Shown here: positions 60,339-64,000 of the stretch, in pieces
Position numbering within the stretch: position 1 is the stretch's first letter
Layout of the letters: the number at the start of each line of letters is the position of its first letter
From: Ischnura elegans
Taxonomy: Eukaryota > Arthropoda > Insecta > Odonata > Coenagrionidae
DNA: 64,000 nt
Direction: 5' to 3'
Assembly: GCF_921293095.1 (NCBI RefSeq)
Contig: NC_060258.1
Span: 6,524,607-6,588,606, forward strand
Notes under the pieces: generated by a model
The model's input: only the letters and a program-made list of their open reading frames with translations
What the model was told of the DNA's origin: nothing
Database searches by the model: none
Translations under genes and position numbers: made by a program

Positions 60339-60915
60339 TTGCTTCAACAGGGGAAAACAAAATTAAAGGAAGCAGAGTACTCTGCTCAAATGCAGTGGCA
60401 GAGTCAGGGAGAAAGGGGAGATGAGTTAAGGGCACAAAGATATATCCCTCACAGTGAGGACACTGATGATGAAGAGAGGGTTATGCCATCTAAGATTTCA
60501 TCTCGTAGATTTTCAATCTCCATTCTAGCAATAATTTGGTTTTTATCGTTCAGTTCTCCTTCTAAATTGGTCTGGGTATCAGTTAGAGAAGAAAATTCCA
60601 CCTCCATCCATTCCATCCTGAAGAGTTTCTTCTAGTTCCTTTATTTTAGCCTCCAAACTTTCCTCCTTAGCTTCCAGAGATGAGTTCTTCTTCATTTTTC
60701 AACAAAGTTAGCCATTGAAACCAATGCATTAACCTTTTTGTAAGAGAATTATGCCAGCCGAAACTGACAGTAAGAAGATCCAGAGGAGGAGGACTTTGCC
60801 CCCAATACCTGCATCTTCTTCCGATGAGCTCCATGCACGAGAAAGTGAGGGAACATTCCTTGACAGTAAGATACCCACAGAGGCTAATACGTTCTATCAA
60901 TATTTTAATTGGCCA
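60339..60915. pseudogene. Coding-like mosaic (coiled-coil gene fragments, both strands)
   Basis: Three adjoining pieces look protein-coding. On the plus strand after a good acceptor (CTATTCTTCATTCCAG), LLQQGKTKLKEAEYSAQ, then DELRAQRYIPHSEDTDDEER. On the minus strand at about 60490-60715, KNSSLEAKEESLEAKIKELE, then TDTQTNLEGELNDKNQIIAR and MEIENLRDEI, a coiled-coil pattern with one frame change. On the plus strand at about 60745-60900, MPAETDSKKIQRRRTLPPIP and ASSSDELHARESEG. This could be exons of a plus-strand gene with chance antisense reading, or a rearranged pseudogene of one coiled-coil protein. The parent gene is not recognised. Confidence 0.3.
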
Positions 60916-61462
60916 TCTTGATTAGATGTGTGGGATTAGAATTGTGGCATCAGAGAAATGATGGGTGGTGCTGCCATGAAGGCCAGTATGGCTATGAGGC
61001 TGTGGACTGTCAACTAAGTTTAGCGTAGAGAGTTCTCTTACTACACTTTTCGCAGAGAATGATCTGACTTTTTCTTTGCCAATTTCACTTGCTTAGAATT
61101 TCTCGGAGTTTAGCATTTCATATTTTTTGTTCGAAAAATCATACGGGGCCAGCGCTAAGGAAATGTAGTCCTAAATTATCAAGGCTTTTATGTAATGAGT
61201 TGGGTTGACCACAAACGAGAACCCTCGTGACGTCATCGACTCATGGAAGGTGGGCGGCAGCTTTCGGGTTTTCTTGATTTTCGCTTGCAAGAAAATGGCT
61301 GCAGAGGGAAGACTTTTATTCGTTGGAACTTATCTCTGCCCATACAGCTAATGGTGTTGTAGCTATAGTTGCTGTTTAATGCTTCCACATGAAAAAGGTA
61401 TTTTTCCCATCATTCCTAGAGAGCGGCCTTTGAACTAAAGAGATAATGGGAATTATTTCATC
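60916..61462. other. Intergenic, no gene
   Basis: Mixed sequence; no supported feature. Confidence 0.35.
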
Positions 61463-61758
61463 TTAACACGTTCCCTACCGCTGATTTTTAAACGAATTCA
61501 CCCATTGCGCCGACGTTCTTTTTCCCTTCTTCCTTTCCTTTCAATAATTGGATACTTTCCATTTGAGTTTCGCGTGCATTCGCCTGTGTGCGCTGTGTCG
61601 GTCAAATCATATATGTACTGGAGCAGCCATGACCAACGGCGTGCTACGAGAGTCAAAAAGAAAGTGACTCACTATTCTATCGTAATGACCGAAACGGTGC
61701 GAAGAAGATGAAGTACGTGTTTCGGTCATTATGACCGAATCGGCAGCGAACTTGTTAA
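61463..61758. mobile_element. piggyBac-type MITE, 288 bp, TTAA target duplication
   Basis: TTAA at 61463-61466 and 61755-61758 flanks inverted ends CACGTTCCCTACCGCT and CAAGTTCGCTGCCGAT (12 of 16 match). A hairpin lies near the right end: AATGACCGAAAC pairs with GTTTCGGTCATT, followed by GGTCATTATGACC. The terminal TACCG and the GTCAT palindrome recall the PB3 ends, suggesting a PB3-like helper. No coding capacity. Confidence 0.8.
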
Positions 61759-62745
61759 GAGACAAAAGACAGGTGAAGGCAGAGTGAATTTGGTGGGGAG
61801 ATAAGATATCAGGAGTGGAGAGATATCCGCATTCACGACCTCAACGCTTCTTTATTTATCTTTGGACGCTGATTTTAGCCACGAGAGTTGAAATAGTTGC
61901 AGTGCGATTAGAATTTGGCGGATAGGCTAGAATATAACTTCCTCAATGACTTCATACCAACCAAAAACTACATTGATAAGAACATCTCATCAGCGTTTCA
62001 AATAAAATATAGATAAGGATTACGGTTCGGTCTTTTTTATGCTCTTTCTACGGCGTAGTATAAGAAGTCTTCCATCATTAACGGTTGCCATAAAATCATT
62101 GATGATCGTCTAAAGAAGGAAATACTTACGACCCTACGCACTCGATATTTTTCGGTGGATTTGAAAATCGACCGAATCGTACGGCAATTTTCCCTTTCTT
62201 AAAACAGCTTTCATGCTAATTTTTTCGATGCTTGAACAAACTGCCATAGTAATTTTTCCTATGAACGTTGGTCCGTCGTTGATCCCGCGCAAAGTAATCT
62301 TTGCGAATAATTAATGGCCCTTTCCTCAAGGACTAAGAACTCAGACTCATGTGCAATTGACAGAAATTTTAATTAAAACTATAAATACTCTTACTTAATA
62401 TTCGAGCTACTTATATGTATGTTCCGTTCGACGTGTATACCACAGATTTTTGCACGTTGGCGTAGTAAATTTTTTTAAATATTCCTCTCTAATATTCGAA
62501 GGTGACTAGGCAGGGTCAAATATTATGCGATTACGCAGAAGGTCATTGAGTTTATAATTTTCTAGTATAACTAAATGAAATCATAAATTCGCATTTGCTA
62601 ATTTTCTAAATTGATTTTGTTGAGACAACTCTTCCTGTGTACGTTTTAATTCTCAGTACAATACTGTAAAATGTAATTAAATATATAACATAAGAATTAA
62701 GTATTTGCGCAGTTGTAGTGAGCTCTTAGCAATCATGTTTCACTC
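61759..62745. other. Intergenic, no gene
   Basis: AT-rich sequence with no supported feature. Confidence 0.4.
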
Positions 62746-62982
62746 CATCCAATCAGGGTCGCAGCTAGGAATTAAGTCTAGGGGGGGTTTAGGTGCAAAT
62801 AATACTAAGAGGTGTGTGGTTGTATGGAATACCCACCAGGATAAGCGATAATCTTTACAATATTCTTAAAATATCCTTACATATTATAATATAATATGAA
62901 TTAAACCTGAAAATTTCTCTAAGCTCAGGGGGTGGTTTTATACCCCAAACCCCTCCCCCCTCGCTGCGCAACTGCATCCAAT
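62746..62982. mobile_element. hAT-type MITE, 221 bp, 8-bp target duplication
   Basis: CATCCAAT at 62746-62753 and 62975-62982 flanks inverted ends CAGGGTCGCAGC and CAGTTGCGCAGC (9 of 12 match). An 8-bp duplication and CAG ends are typical of the hAT superfamily. G-rich and C-rich tracts lie just inside the two ends. There is no transposase. Confidence 0.85.
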
Positions 62983-64000
62983 GACAAGAAAGACATTTAT
63001 GTTTGAAATTTATTGAATGTAAATGCTTAAATGTTCCATCTTTAAAAAATGTTAATGCGTGCCAGGAATGTATAAAGCTCGCGTAAATGAATCATAAATA
63101 CACATAAATCTCGGACATAACAATATTAGAATAAAAGGCATTAAAAAGACGAAAGTTGATCGATAGACTTAGAAGGAGAATAAGAAATGTGTTCCATGAG
63201 TCGTGTAAGTTATCACTGGGGTTGAGTTTTTCGATAACAAGTACGACGATTATCTCAGACGATATAGGAATAATCTCAAAGAAATAATGTCATCTCAAAC
63301 ATGTGCCAAGTGTAATTTCTTTCCCATATTGTTCTCTATAGTGAACCCATTGCACTTTCAGCCCGAAGGAAAAGAATTTTAACTTCGCCGTGATTAAGGC
63401 TGTTACATTTTAACAAAACTAATCTAAATAAGTCGTTATGCACAAAACTGTTCACATTGTTTATGATTTTTTTGCCGTCGTGTATAGATGACGCTCGGAT
63501 CTAGCGGAGGGAAAAGGTTTCGGCGCTAGGAGTACTCTTGCGTAAATATCCTGCGGAAACTTATTGAAGTCTTATTTTCAAACCATTTGACATTTTTTAC
63601 GTCTATGATTGATTTATAAGGCTACAGGTTAAGAATTAAGTATGCTTTTAGTTTTTCGTCGGTAATTTTTAATTTATTATAATAAGCTATTATTCCTTTT
63701 TATTATAATATTTTGTGTATACGATTATTCATTTTACCGTTCTCTGATGAGAAAGAGCAGCTTTAACTACTCGTTACTTCCTACTTATGAATATGCAGTT
63801 TGTATTAGTTGTGTTTATAGAGAAATGATTTATTTTCGTTCCACTGCACAATGGGCTGAAAACAAAAACAGCTGGACAAAATTCCAAAATGACGTTTTTT
63901 GAGAGGTAGACCTTAAAGTTATCGTAAATACTATGATTACCAACTATATATGCATAAGCCATTTACATCAATTCGACCCGTTACTGAGAAACAGTGGTCC
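62983..64000. other. Intergenic, no gene
   Basis: AT-rich sequence; a minus-strand frame at 63774-63962 shows no domain. Confidence 0.4.

Overview
This window looks like a repeat-rich, AT-rich piece of an animal nuclear genome, most likely an arthropod and probably an insect. The reasons are spliced gene structures, C2H2 zinc fingers with THTKEKP-type linkers, many TTAA-flanked piggyBac-type elements, a Penelope-like retroelement and long minisatellites. A damselfly-like genome is a guess from the zinc-finger linker style only. Nothing suggests a bacterium, plasmid or organelle.

Layout. 0-1.4 kb: last exon of a C2H2 zinc-finger gene. 2.38-3.14 kb: a palindromic TTAA-flanked MITE. 5.28-8.70 kb: a broken Ty3/gypsy-type LTR retrotransposon fossil, abutting a 2 kb minisatellite of about 17-bp units (8.7-10.8 kb). 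12.2-13.5 kb: a second minisatellite with a 19-bp unit and higher-order structure. 17.55-20.13 kb: a decayed piggyBac element (PB3). 22.98-35.63 kb: the main feature, a three-level nest. An outer piggyBac (PB1) is split inside its transposase gene by a Penelope-like element (PLE) that made a 12-bp target duplication, and the PLE is in turn split by a second piggyBac (PB2) with a full-length 627-aa transposase. 38.1-40.5 kb: an unclassified DNA-transposon-like element with compound palindromic ends, lying downstream of, and probably in an intron of, a minus-strand ankyrin-repeat gene (exon 40.75-42.21 kb). 42-64 kb: mostly non-coding, with two diverged copies of a 0.55 kb repeat (46.2 and 50.1 kb), piggyBac transposase remnants (47.6 and 54.3 kb), a LINE reverse-transcriptase scrap (55.3 kb), coding-like mosaic sequence (60.3-60.9 kb), and two small MITEs, piggyBac-type at 61.5 kb and hAT-type at 62.75 kb.

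How the parts work together. Only two host genes are supported with confidence: the zinc-finger exon and the ankyrin exon. The rest is mostly mobile DNA. The nest gives a relative timeline: PB1 inserted first, then the PLE, then PB2. The inverted left arm of the PLE still holds the empty TTAA site into which PB2 inserted in the right arm. Motifs resembling a hammerhead ribozyme core occur in the PLE and at two solo sites (21.65 and 53.43 kb), with a covarying flanking stem, and are the most interesting non-coding signal.
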